DNA of 8,865 nt from Halobacteriales archaeon QS_9_67_15 (GCA_003023165.1 PXSD01000046.1:913-9777); one strand, 5' to 3'; shown: positions 1 to 6,510, counted from the stretch's first letter. Notes: a model not told the origin generated them from the letters alone. Numbers and translations: made by a program.

Positions 1-831
1 GACCCGTCCGGCGACCCGCTCGTCGACCACAACATCGACGTCAGTGGCACCGACCGGCCCGACTCACCGTCCGGACCGACAGAGACCGTCATCGAGACCC
101 GCGACCTCGACGTCTTCTACGACGACGTGCAGGCCCTCGACGGCGTCTCGATGGAGATCCCCGCCGAGCAGGTGACGGCGATGATCGGTCCCTCCGGTTG
201 CGGGAAGTCGACGTTCCTGCGCTGTATCAACCGGATGAACGACCTCGTCGAGGCCGCACGCATCGAGGGCGAACTCCTGTTCGACGGCAAGAACGTCTAC
301 GACGGCGACGTCGACCCGGTCGCGCTCCGGCGGCACATCGGGATGGTGTTCCAGCACCCCAACCCGTTCCCCAAGAGCATCTACGACAACGTCGCCTACG
401 GCCTCCGCGTCCAGAACGATACGGACAACATGGACGAGCGGGTCGAGGAGGCGCTCAAGCGGGCCGCGCTGTGGGACGAGGTGAGCGACCAGCTCGACAA
501 GAGCGCGCTCGACCTCTCGGGCGGCCAACAACAGCGGCTCTGTATCGCTCGCGCCATCGCGGTCGACCCGAACGTGATCCTCATGGACGAGCCCGCGTCG
601 GCGCTCGACCCGATCGCGACCTCCAAGATCGAGGATCTCATCGAAGAACTCGCCGAGGACTACACGGTCATCATCGTCACCCACAACATGCAACAGGCCG
701 CCCGCATCTCCGATAAGACCGCCGTGTTCCTCACCGGCGGCGAACTCGTCGAGTTCGACGACACCGAGACGATCTTCGAGAACCCCGAATACCAGCGCGT
801 CGAAGACTACATCACCGGCAAGTTCGGGTGA
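1..831 (+). CDS. pstB: Phosphate ABC transporter ATP-binding protein PstB (5' partial)
   Basis: ATPase subunit of the high-affinity phosphate importer PstSCAB; it sits on the cytoplasmic face and drives uptake by ATP hydrolysis. The frame is open to the left edge, so the start lies outside; 276 residues are visible. The first ~35 are Asp/Pro/Ser-rich linker, as is usual ahead of the ABC domain in haloarchaeal PstB. Visible motifs: Walker A GPSGCGKST (187-213), the PstB-typical stretch RCINRMNDL, a Q-loop region containing HPNPFPKSIYDNVAYG, signature LSGGQQQR (514-537), Walker B VILMDEPASALDP (574-612) and the H-loop His (682-684). The NPFPKSIYDNV signature separates PstB from other ABC ATPases. 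The GTG at 127 would cut off the beta-strands before Walker A and is not the start. The stop at 829-831 lies five bases before the preferred phoU start, so the two are co-transcribed, presumably with pstSCA to the left and under phosphate control (inference). Confidence 0.97.
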   Translation, partial: DPSGDPLVDHNIDVSGTDRPDSPSGPTETVIETRDLDVFYDDVQALDGVSMEIPAEQVTAMIGPSGCGKSTFLRCINRMNDLVEAARIEGELLFDGKNVYDGDVDPVALRRHIGMVFQHPNPFPKSIYDNVAYGLRVQNDTDNMDERVEEALKRAALWDEVSDQLDKSALDLSGGQQQRLCIARAIAVDPNVILMDEPASALDPIATSKIEDLIEELAEDYTVIIVTHNMQQAARISDKTAVFLTGGELVEFDDTETIFENPEYQRVEDYITGKFG

Positions 832-836
832 TCGTC

Positions 837-1508
837 GTGGCGAGGGAGCAGTACCAGGCGGCGCTCGACGAGCTCCGGGCCGCAGTGGTCGCGCTCGGCG
901 AGATGGCCATCGACCAGCTCGAAGACGGACTCCGCGCACTCGAGACCGGGGACGCCGACCTCGCCCGCGAAGTGATCGACGGCGATGGGGCGATCAACGA
1001 CCGGTATCTGGCAATCGAAGACGAGTGCATCGACTTGCTCGCCCTCCAGCAGCCGGTCGCGTCCGACCTTCGGTTCGTCGCCGCCTCGTTCAAGATCTGC
1101 ACCGACCTGGAGCGAGTCGGTGATCTCGCCACCAACCTCGGCGAGTACGCGCTCTCGACCGACGGGAACGCCGGAGAGCCCGACGTACAGGCCATCGGTG
1201 AGGACGCCCGAGACCAGCTGCGAGCCGCGCTGGACGCCTACCAGCACGGCGACGCAGCGGCCTGCCGGACTGTCGCCGCTCGCGACGACGACCTCGACGC
1301 GCTCTGCCAGCGCGCGAGCGAACGAGTGGTCCGGGATCTGCTCGAACGGGAGGCCGGCGACGACGCGTGGGCGAGCGAGCGGATCCTCGACGACGTGTCC
1401 CGCGTCCTGCTGACGCTACGAGACCTGGAACGGGTCGGCGACCACGCGGTCAACGTCGCCGCACGGAGCCTGTACATGCTCGAAAGCGACTCCGAGCTGC
1501 TCTACTGA
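837..1508 (+). CDS. phoU: Phosphate uptake regulator PhoU
   Basis: Cytoplasmic all-helical regulator that works with the Pst transporter to restrain phosphate uptake. The 223-residue protein has two tandem PhoU three-helix repeats. Each carries the family's metal-binding helix: DLERVGDLATN at residues 90-100 and RDLERVGDHAVN at 195-206. QPVASDLR (72-79) is the conserved loop before the first motif. Length is normal for a two-domain PhoU. I chose the GTG at 837, giving MAREQYQ, which matches the usual PhoU N-terminus. A GTG at 828 overlaps the pstB stop and would add only three residues (M-I-V); it cannot be excluded. Spacing to pstB is five bases or an overlap, so translation is probably coupled. 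The last ~90 bases are overlapped by a possible minus-strand frame (see 1416-1712). Confidence 0.95.
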   Translation: MAREQYQAALDELRAAVVALGEMAIDQLEDGLRALETGDADLAREVIDGDGAINDRYLAIEDECIDLLALQQPVASDLRFVAASFKICTDLERVGDLATNLGEYALSTDGNAGEPDVQAIGEDARDQLRAALDAYQHGDAAACRTVAARDDDLDALCQRASERVVRDLLEREAGDDAWASERILDDVSRVLLTLRDLERVGDHAVNVAARSLYMLESDSELLY

Positions 1509-1712
1509 TGCGGACGCGGACACTCCAAGAAGGCGGCAGCGAGACGACGCGGTGTCGACGAGCGAGGTCGGCGCGACGACCGGCAGGACCATCGGGTCGC
1601 CGAACAGCAGGTTCCCGCCGGAACAGGCACGGTACCCGGCCAGCGCGAACGTCCCGCTAGCTACCAGCGTGTCGACGGGCGACTGAAACGAGACCGGGAC
1701 GGCTTCGGTCAC
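1416..1712 (-). CDS. Possible small protein overlapping the phoU 3' end (or gene remnant)
   Basis: I do not recognise this protein. The minus-strand frame starts at a GTG (1710-1712) and runs 98 codons. Outside phoU (roughly 1509-1712) its codons end almost always in G or C and its composition looks like protein: hydrophobic stretches around LVASGTFALAGY and FGDPMVLPVVAP, with few Arg. The opposite-strand reading of the same DNA is the Arg-rich kind typical of a shadow frame. The last ~31 residues lie antisense to phoU and look like a shadow, so the genuine C-terminus may be lost; this could be a remnant that has run on into the neighbour. No clear promoter is placed for it. Alternative: non-coding DNA with chance codon bias. 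Confidence 0.3.
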   Translation of the reverse strand: MTEAVPVSFQSPVDTLVASGTFALAGYRACSGGNLLFGDPMVLPVVAPTSLVDTASSRCRLLGVSASASVEQLGVAFEHVQAPCGDVDRVVADPFQVS

Positions 1713-1735
1713 GGTATCTCCCCGGCAGCGTTACC

Positions 1736-1754
1736 GTTCGGTCGGACACCGAAC
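1736..1754. other. Short hairpin between phoU and the small membrane protein
   Basis: A perfect 7-bp stem, GTTCGGT (1736-1742) and ACCGAAC (1748-1754), encloses a 5-base loop. It lies about 230 bases past phoU and ~35 bases ahead of a TATA-like box. It could be a processing or termination structure for a long phoU transcript, or an operator. There is no T-run after it, so I do not call it a terminator. Confidence 0.35.
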
Positions 1755-1784
1755 TAAACGGGCGCGATGGGTCAGCGGCCACCA

Positions 1785-1794
1785 CCTATTAGTC
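1785..1794 (+). promoter_or_regulatory. TATA-like box upstream of the small membrane protein
   Basis: The AT-rich CCTATTAGTC stands out in G/C-rich DNA. Its centre is ~27 bases before the ATG at 1819, the spacing expected for a leaderless haloarchaeal transcript. A second AT-rich stretch, TGAAATTA (1804-1811), is an alternative that would start transcription near 1835, still upstream of the 1875 start codon. Confidence 0.35.
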
Positions 1795-1874
1795 AGTTCG
1801 CTGTGAAATTACGGGTCGATGGAACGGACTGGAACGAACGCCGGTCACGCCGGTGGGAGGCCGGCGGTCGGCGG

Positions 1875-1988
1875 ATGAGCGCACGCGATACCGGTGACGA
1901 GCAGCTCTCCGGTTGGTGGGTCGTCCTCTTTCTCGTGTTAGCACTCGGTGCGCTCGGTCTCATTCTGGTCGTGCTCGGCGGGACGTGA
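1875..1988 (+). CDS. Small single-pass membrane protein
   Basis: A 37-residue protein of unknown function. About 13 hydrophilic residues (MSARDTGDEQLSG) are followed by one strongly hydrophobic helix running from WWVVLFLV to the C-terminus, ending LVVLGGT. This suggests a cytoplasmic acidic tip anchored by a single membrane span. I chose the ATG at 1875; the same frame is open back to an ATG at 1767, but the extra part is Arg-rich and unlike a haloarchaeal protein. GGAGG (1856-1860) is 14 bases upstream, rather far for a ribosome site. The start ATG overlaps the TGA of a 19-codon frame beginning at ATG 1819, so translation could instead be coupled. The gene is convergent with argS, leaving only 33 bases between the stops. 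Very short ORFs can be chance, but a clean helix with haloarchaeal codon use supports it. Confidence 0.6.
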   Translation: MSARDTGDEQLSGWWVVLFLVLALGALGLILVVLGGT

Positions 1989-2021
1989 GCGGGACGAACG
2001 GGAAGCGTCGCCGGACGGGCC

Positions 2022-3785
2022 TCACATCGAGTCGGGCGCGGCGACGCCCAGCACGCGGAGGGCGTTGCCGACGGTCTCGCGGGCGGCGGCGACCAGCGCG
2101 AGGCGAGCGCGACGGGTCTCCGGGTCGTCGGCGGTCAGGACCGGGCACTCGCGATAGAAGGCGTTGAACTGCTCGGCGAACGTCCGCGTGTAGGTGGCGA
2201 CGCGGTGTGGTTCGAGCTCCGCAGCGGCCTCGTCGACGGCGGCCGGGAAGCGGGCGATCGTCCTGAGGAGGTCCCGCTCGGCGTCCGTGTCGAGCAGGTC
2301 GGGGTCGACCGATTCGGCCGGTTCGACGCCCTCGTCGGCGGCCTCGCCGAGGATGCCACACGCACGGGCGTGGACGTACTGGACGTAGGGGGCCGACTGG
2401 GCCTCGAAGTCGAGCGCGCGCTCGAACTCGAAGGTGATCGACTTGGTCGGCTGTTTCGAGACGATGTCGTAGCGGACGGCACCGGTCCCGACCTGTTCGG
2501 CGATGCGTTCGACGCCGGCTTCGTCGAGGTCGTCGTCGCGCAGGCGGTCGTCGAGGCGGTCTTCGACCTCCGCGCGGGCGCGGTCGATGGCCTCGTCGAG
2601 CAGGTCGTCGAGGTCGACGCCGGTCCCCTCGCGCGTGCTCATCCCCTCGCCGCCGGGGAGGTTCACCCACGAGTAGAACACCTGGTCGAGCTGGTCGGTG
2701 TCGTATCCCAGGAGTTCGAGCGACTGGTCGAGCTGGTTGAAGGTGAGCTTGTGGTCCTCGCCGATGACGGTGACCGCGCGGTCGTAATTGTCGAATTTCC
2801 ACTCGTGGTGGGCGAGGTCACGGGTCGTATACAGGCTGGTGCCGTCCGAGCGCAGGAAGACGAGGTTCTTGTCGAACCCGTGGTCGGACAGGTCCAGTTG
2901 CCAGGCCTCCTTCTCGTAGACCGCCTCATCGAGGGCGCGCAGGCGCTCGACCACGTCGTCGGTGGCCCCGCTGCGCATGAGACGCGTCTCCTTGACGAAC
3001 TCGTCGAACTCGGCGGGGAGGCGGTCGAACGTCTCGGTCATCCCATCGAGGACGGTGTCGACGACCGTCCCGACGCGCTCGTAGACGGCCTCGTCGCCGT
3101 CCTCGAGTCCCTGCATGATGGCATCTATCTCGGCCTCGGCGGCCTCGACCGCCTCGTCGTCGCCCTCCTTCAGGAACTCGTTGCCCTTGCGGTAGTAGCG
3201 CACGAGGTCGTAGTCGGCCTTCTCGCGTTCGGGCTCGGGGAGGTCGGATTCGTCGAACGTTTCGTAGGCCCAGGTGAAGACGGCGACCTGGCGGCCCGCG
3301 TCGTTGACGTAGTAATGGGCGTCGACGTCGTACCCGGCGAAGTCGAGGACGCGCACGACGGCGTCGCCGACGATGGGGTTGCGCGCGCGTCCGACGTGGA
3401 CCGGTCCCGTCGGATTCGCGCTGGTGTGTTCGACGACGACGGAGGTGTCGCGGTCCGGCAGTCGGCCGTACGCCTCGGACTGGGCGGTCTCGACCGTCTC
3501 GGCGACGTAGCTGTCCGAGGGGAAGACGTTGACGTAGGGGCCCTGTGTGTCGACCCGGCCGACGTACTCGTAGCCGGTGGGGTCGGTTTCGGCGGCGATG
3601 TCGGCGGCCACCTTGGGCGGTGGCGCGCCCACCTCGCCCGCCATCCGGAACGCGACGCTGGAAGCGACCGCGGCGTCCACGTCCTCGGGTGGACGCTCGA
3701 TACCCAGGTCGTCGGTCGGCAGGTCGAGGGCGGCCAGCGCCGCTTCGAGGGCGTCCTCGACCTCCGAGCGCAGGGAGAGATACAC
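2022..3785 (-). CDS. argS: Arginyl-tRNA synthetase
   Basis: Cytoplasmic class I synthetase that attaches arginine to tRNA-Arg using ATP. The 587-residue protein has all the family parts: an N-terminal tRNA-recognition domain (residues ~1-105), the catalytic fold with EHTSANPTGPVHVGRARN at 119-136 (HIGH motif as HVGR, 130-133) followed by YYVNDAGRQ, the second signature region around GMSTREG (381-387), and the C-terminal DALR anticodon-binding domain with QFNAFYRECPVL near 539-550. The start is GTG at 3785, giving MYLSLRSEVE, a normal beginning for this family. A GGGAGG lies only one base before it, too close to be a ribosome site, and a TATA box at -27 predicts a leaderless mRNA. Oddity: the KMSK position has Gly-Met-Ser-Thr, without the first Lys. 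It has its own promoter and so is not simply read through from minD. Confidence 0.98.
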   Translation of the reverse strand: MYLSLRSEVEDALEAALAALDLPTDDLGIERPPEDVDAAVASSVAFRMAGEVGAPPPKVAADIAAETDPTGYEYVGRVDTQGPYVNVFPSDSYVAETVETAQSEAYGRLPDRDTSVVVEHTSANPTGPVHVGRARNPIVGDAVVRVLDFAGYDVDAHYYVNDAGRQVAVFTWAYETFDESDLPEPEREKADYDLVRYYRKGNEFLKEGDDEAVEAAEAEIDAIMQGLEDGDEAVYERVGTVVDTVLDGMTETFDRLPAEFDEFVKETRLMRSGATDDVVERLRALDEAVYEKEAWQLDLSDHGFDKNLVFLRSDGTSLYTTRDLAHHEWKFDNYDRAVTVIGEDHKLTFNQLDQSLELLGYDTDQLDQVFYSWVNLPGGEGMSTREGTGVDLDDLLDEAIDRARAEVEDRLDDRLRDDDLDEAGVERIAEQVGTGAVRYDIVSKQPTKSITFEFERALDFEAQSAPYVQYVHARACGILGEAADEGVEPAESVDPDLLDTDAERDLLRTIARFPAAVDEAAAELEPHRVATYTRTFAEQFNAFYRECPVLTADDPETRRARLALVAAARETVGNALRVLGVAAPDSM

Positions 3786-3805
3786 ACCTCCCGGTTTTCA
3801 AGCGG

Positions 3806-3817
3806 CGGATATATGGA
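3806..3817 (-). promoter_or_regulatory. argS: argS promoter (TATA box)
   Basis: On the minus strand the box reads CATATATCC. Its centre (~3812) is 26-27 bases before the argS GTG (3785), which places the transcription start on or next to the start codon and predicts a leaderless mRNA. Confidence 0.6.
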
Positions 3818-3901
3818 TGACGAATGCGCGCCACTGTGCGAGCGCGCGGTCGGACGAAGCCGCGATGAGAGCGACGACCGAACGGACGTGTACTGACAGA
3901 G

Positions 3902-3931
3902 CCGACCGCGGTCGGTGAGCGCCGGCCGCTC
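3902..3931. other. Two adjacent G/C-rich dyads between minD and argS
   Basis: CCGACCGCGGTCGG (3902-3915) is a perfect 14-bp palindrome. One base later GAGCG-CCGGC-CGCTC (3917-3931) forms a 5-bp stem with a 5-base spacer and directly abuts the 80-bp hairpin element. They lie downstream of minD and ~120 bases upstream of argS. They could form RNA structure ending minD transcripts or be a protein-binding site; the sequence alone does not decide. Confidence 0.4.
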
Positions 3932-4011
3932 ATACTGCCGGCTGTAAGTCTGTCACGAATTTCGCCGTCCCGGGGTGGCGAATTTCTTCACGAAGTTACA
4001 GCCGGCAGTAT
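3932..4011. repeat. 80-bp imperfect palindromic element at the minD stop codon
   Basis: The outer 16 bases, ATACTGCCGGCTGTAA (3932-3947), are matched exactly by their reverse complement (3996-4011). The inner part also pairs: TGTCACGAATTTCGCC against GGCGAATTTCTTCA with scattered mismatches (3948, 3950, 3954, 3956, 3960), closing to a tiny loop near 3971-3972. The whole 80 bases can fold into one long hairpin. The last base of the minD stop codon lies in the outer arm, so it begins exactly where minD ends. The arms can be read as flanked by TA or AT direct repeats (3933-3934 and 4009-4010), as a TA-targeting miniature element would leave. It may act as the minD terminator. The size and design resemble a REP-like or MITE sequence; no transposase is present. 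Confidence 0.7.
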
Positions 4012-4832
4012 CAGATCCCCTGGAAGATGCCGTGAGAGAAGTCGCCGTCGTCGTCGTCGTCGTCATCGTCGTCCTCCTCGTTCTCGTCGACGAACCACTC
4101 GGGTTCGACGGCGGTCTCGATCTCGTCGATCTCGACGCCCTCGAAGAAGAGGCCGAGCAGTCGGTCGGTCAGTTGGTGGTAGGCTTCGGCGGCGGGGCTG
4201 TCGGGCGCATTGAGGACGAGCGGTTCCTCGACGGTCGCTTCGATTTCGTCCGGGATGACGGCGAACAGCTTCGAGTCGAACCGTCCGGCGATGGCTTCCA
4301 CGTCGGTTTCGGTGGTCGTCCGGTTGAGGACCGTCCCGACGACGTTGCCGTCGACGCGTTCTGCGAGTTCGGCGGTCTTGATGGCGTCGCCGACTGCCAC
4401 GTCGTCGGGGGTGGTGACGAGGAGGACGCCGTCGGCGAGGCCGAGCGGGACGGTCGTCTCGTGGCTCAGGCCCGCGCCGGTGTCGATGAGGACCACGTCG
4501 TAGGCGTTGCGCAGCGTCTTGATGACCGTCTTCAGTTTCGCGGGGTCTGCGTCCGCGAAGGCCTCGAGGCTCTGCTCGCCCGGGACGATGGTGATCCCAC
4601 CCTGTACGTCCGTCAGCGCGTCACTGACGGCGCGGCCGCCGCCGAGGATCTGGTGGACGCTCGTCTCCGGCTCGACCTCGAGCATCGCGGCCAGATTCGC
4701 CATCCCGAGGTCGGCGTCGACGACGACGGTGTCGTATCCCTCTTCCTCTATGGCAGCCGCGACGTTGACCGCCGTCGTGGTCTTGCCGACCCCTCCTTTA
4801 CCGCCGGCAACGGTGCAGACGTAGCCCGCCAT
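4011..4832 (-). CDS. minD: MinD/ParA-family P-loop ATPase
   Basis: Member of the deviant-Walker-A ATPase family that dimerises on ATP and positions cell components. Of 273 residues, GGKGGVGKTT (10-19) is the deviant Walker A with its signature Lys (K12), VVVDADLGMANL (36-47) the switch I/A' region, and VVLIDTGAGL (113-122) the Walker B. GLADGVLLVTTPDDVAVGDA fits MinD better than chromosome-partition ParA. No parB-like gene is adjacent, so the specific role (motility, chemosensory or division positioning) is open; haloarchaea carry several MinD paralogues. The C-terminus is odd: nine Asp in a row (codons at 4047-4073) and then a short tail, DFSHGIFQGI, instead of the basic amphipathic helix of bacterial MinD. 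The start ATG at 4832 is supported by a TATA box at about -28. Divergent from prf1. Confidence 0.92.
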   Translation of the reverse strand: MAGYVCTVAGGKGGVGKTTTAVNVAAAIEEEGYDTVVVDADLGMANLAAMLEVEPETSVHQILGGGRAVSDALTDVQGGITIVPGEQSLEAFADADPAKLKTVIKTLRNAYDVVLIDTGAGLSHETTVPLGLADGVLLVTTPDDVAVGDAIKTAELAERVDGNVVGTVLNRTTTETDVEAIAGRFDSKLFAVIPDEIEATVEEPLVLNAPDSPAAEAYHQLTDRLLGLFFEGVEIDEIETAVEPEWFVDENEEDDDDDDDDDGDFSHGIFQGI

Positions 4833-4855
4833 TGTGTACCCTCAAACAACGGGAC

Positions 4856-4865
4856 CTACATAAAC
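4856..4865 (-). promoter_or_regulatory. minD: minD promoter (TATA box with G-rich upstream element)
   Basis: The minus strand reads GGCGGGTTTATGTAGG. The TTTATGTA core (4857-4864) is centred ~28 bases from the ATG at 4832, so transcription should begin within a few bases of the start codon. The preceding G/C run may serve as the TFB-recognition element. Confidence 0.65.
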
Positions 4866-4970
4866 CCGCCGTCCGTTCTAACACCTGTCCGACATTGAAC
4901 GCCGAACGCGTGTCCGAAACCGGGTCACCGCGCCGGCGAGACCTCGTTCGCGCTCGCCCGGAGAGTTCAA

Positions 4971-4981
4971 CACTTACTTAC
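4971..4981 (+). promoter_or_regulatory. prf1: prf1 promoter (TATA-like box)
   Basis: CACTTACTTAC is the only AT-rich octamer near the start. Its centre (~4976) is about 30 bases upstream of the ATG at 5006, predicting no leader or one of only a few bases. It lies ~115 bases from the divergent minD box, so the two promoters are separate. Confidence 0.55.
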
Positions 4982-5005
4982 CCCTCACAGTCCGATACGG
5001 GTGTA

Positions 5006-6250
5006 ATGAGCGAGCAACAGGAACAGTCGGACAAACAGAAATACGAGTTCCGCAAGGTCATCGAGGAGCTCAAAGAGTACGAGGGGTCGGGCACGCAGCT
5101 CGTCTCAATCTACATCCCCGAGGACCGCCAGGTCAGTAGCGTCGTCGAGCACGTTACCCAGGAGCACTCGGAGGCGGCCAACATCAAGTCCAAGGACACC
5201 CGCACCGCCGTCCAGGACGCCCTCACCTCCATCAAGGACCGCCTGCGCTACTACGACACCTACCCGCCGGAGAACGGGATGGTCGTCTTCTCCGGCGCCA
5301 TCGACACCGGCGGCGGCCGCTCGGACATGATCACCCGCACGCTGGAGAGCCCGCCCCAGCCCATCGAGTCGTTCCGCTACCACTGCGACTCCGATTTCCT
5401 GACCGAGCCGCTGGAGGAGATGCTCACGGACAAGGGGCTGTTCGGCCTCGTCGTCCTCGACCGTCGCGAGGCCAACGTCGGGTGGCTCCGCGGGAAACGC
5501 GTCGAGCCCGTCAAGTCCGCCTCGTCGCTGGTCCCGGGCAAACAGCGCAAAGGTGGCCAGTCCGCACAGCGATTCGCCCGCCTGCGCCTCGAAGCCATCG
5601 ACAACTTCTACCAGGAGGTCGCGGGGATGGCCAACGACCTCTTCGTCGACCAGCGCCACGAGATGGACGGCATCCTCGTCGGCGGCCCCTCGCCGACGAA
5701 AGACGAGTTCCTCGACGGCGACTACCTCCACCACGAACTGGGCGACATGGTGCTCGGCAAGTTCGACGTGTCCTACACCGACGAGTCCGGGCTGTACGAC
5801 CTCGTCGACGCCGCACAGGACGTCCTGGACGAGTACGAGATGCTCCAGGACAAAAAGTACATGGAGCAGTTCTTCAACGAACTCCACGACGGCGACCTCG
5901 CGACGTACGGGTTCGGGCCAACGCGCGAGAATCTCAACATGGGTGCCGTCGAGACGCTCCTCCTGAGCGAGGACCTCCGGCAGGACGTGGGTATCTACGA
6001 CTGTCCCCAGGGGCACACCGAACGCGAACTCGTCGGCCACAACGAGAGCCTCGACGACGAGCGGAGCTGTCGCCGGTGTGGCGAGCCGATGGAGGGCGAA
6101 CGCGAGGACGCCATCGACCACCTCATCGAACTCGCCGACCAGCGCGGGACCGAGACGTACTTCGTCTCCACCGACTTCGAGAAGGGCGAACAGCTGCTCT
6201 CGGCGTTCGGCGGCATCGCCGGCATCCTCCGCTACTCGACCGGAGTATAA
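5006..6250 (+). CDS. prf1: Peptide chain release factor aRF1
   Basis: Archaeal class I release factor: it reads all three stop codons in the ribosomal A site and triggers hydrolysis of peptidyl-tRNA. The 414-residue protein keeps the eukaryotic eRF1 layout with hardly any shift. Stop-codon recognition domain: NIKS at 59-62 and YHCDSDF (the YxCxxxF motif) at 125-131. Catalytic loop: KGGQSAQRFARLR with GGQ at 183-185. The C-terminal domain, which contacts the GTPase and recycling partners, includes a likely zinc-binding insert with CPQGH and CRRCG. I chose the ATG at 5006 (MSEQQEQSDKQKYEF); the frame is open upstream to 4832, but those residues are not conserved-like, and the TATA box at 4971-4981 fixes the start. 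Single-gene unit, divergent from minD. Confidence 0.98.
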   Translation: MSEQQEQSDKQKYEFRKVIEELKEYEGSGTQLVSIYIPEDRQVSSVVEHVTQEHSEAANIKSKDTRTAVQDALTSIKDRLRYYDTYPPENGMVVFSGAIDTGGGRSDMITRTLESPPQPIESFRYHCDSDFLTEPLEEMLTDKGLFGLVVLDRREANVGWLRGKRVEPVKSASSLVPGKQRKGGQSAQRFARLRLEAIDNFYQEVAGMANDLFVDQRHEMDGILVGGPSPTKDEFLDGDYLHHELGDMVLGKFDVSYTDESGLYDLVDAAQDVLDEYEMLQDKKYMEQFFNELHDGDLATYGFGPTRENLNMGAVETLLLSEDLRQDVGIYDCPQGHTERELVGHNESLDDERSCRRCGEPMEGEREDAIDHLIELADQRGTETYFVSTDFEKGEQLLSAFGGIAGILRYSTGV

Positions 6251-6279
6251 TTGTAACTCTCATTAAATCTACAGCAGGC

Positions 6280-6290
6280 CTAAATATATA
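6280..6290 (+). promoter_or_regulatory. Strong TATA-like box in the prf1 downstream gap
   Basis: CTAAATATATA is the most AT-rich stretch in this part of the window, 30 bases after the prf1 stop and pointing at no evident ORF. Typical archaeal spacing puts a transcription start near 6312-6316, just ahead of a row of hairpins. It might instead belong to the 3' untranslated end of prf1. Confidence 0.4.
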
Positions 6291-6312
6291 GACGGGCGAA
6301 CCCAGCTTTGCA

Positions 6313-6510
6313 GGTACCCGAGTCGGTACTTGCCATCGATACGTACTATTCTGAAGACAGGATGTCGCCGGTATACCCGGGAGGCGGGGGGAGTGCCTCC
6401 GCCGGGCAACCACCGGCGACGCGATCGGGTGCCGGTGGGTAAGGGGGATTGGGGGGAGACGACGACGGGTCCTCCGCGTCGTCGTGGCGGCACCTGGCAT
6501 CGATGCCGCA
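6313..6510 (+). ncRNA. Candidate structured non-coding RNA between prf1 and the zinc-ribbon gene
   Basis: In the 369-bp gap between convergent genes (6251-6619) I find no convincing ORF, but consecutive stable dyads. CCCGG-GAGGC (6376-6385) pairs with GCCTC (6395-6399) and, after two bases, CCGGG (6402-6406). CCACCGGC (6410-6417) pairs perfectly with GCCGGTGG (6431-6438). ACGACGACG (6459-6467) pairs with CGTCGTCGT (6477-6485). GGCATCGATGCC (6496-6507) is a perfect palindrome. A TATA box at 6280-6290 would start transcription just upstream. It lacks the conserved features I know for SRP RNA, RNase P RNA or tRNA. Strand is uncertain because dyads fold both ways and AT-rich boxes also occur near 6512-6545 for the minus strand. 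Boundaries are approximate. Confidence 0.3.

Noticed and set aside
2205..3896. 563-residue plus-strand frame opposite argS
   Set aside because: It is the antisense shadow of argS, whose motifs and domain order are complete; the product is Val/Gly/Asp-rich low complexity without a family.
3813..3896. 27-codon plus-strand ORF beginning MDDECAPLCER, acidic with two Cys
   Set aside because: The composition is attractive, but it sits on the argS TATA box, has no promoter at the right distance, and continues the argS shadow frame.
3841..3900. C/D-box guide RNA (GATGAGA ... CTGA)
   Set aside because: The C-box-like sequence does not fit TGATGA and no D'/C' pair or terminal stem is visible.
3975..4898. 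307-residue plus-strand frame opposite minD, and a 338-residue minus-strand frame opposite prf1 (5105-6121)
   Set aside because: Both are shadows of well-recognised genes, an expected effect of high GC at third codon positions.
4832..5005. 58-residue N-terminal extension of prf1
   Set aside because: It would overlap the minD start and both promoters; the ATG at 5006 gives the expected aRF1 N-terminus with NIKS and GGQ at their usual numbers.
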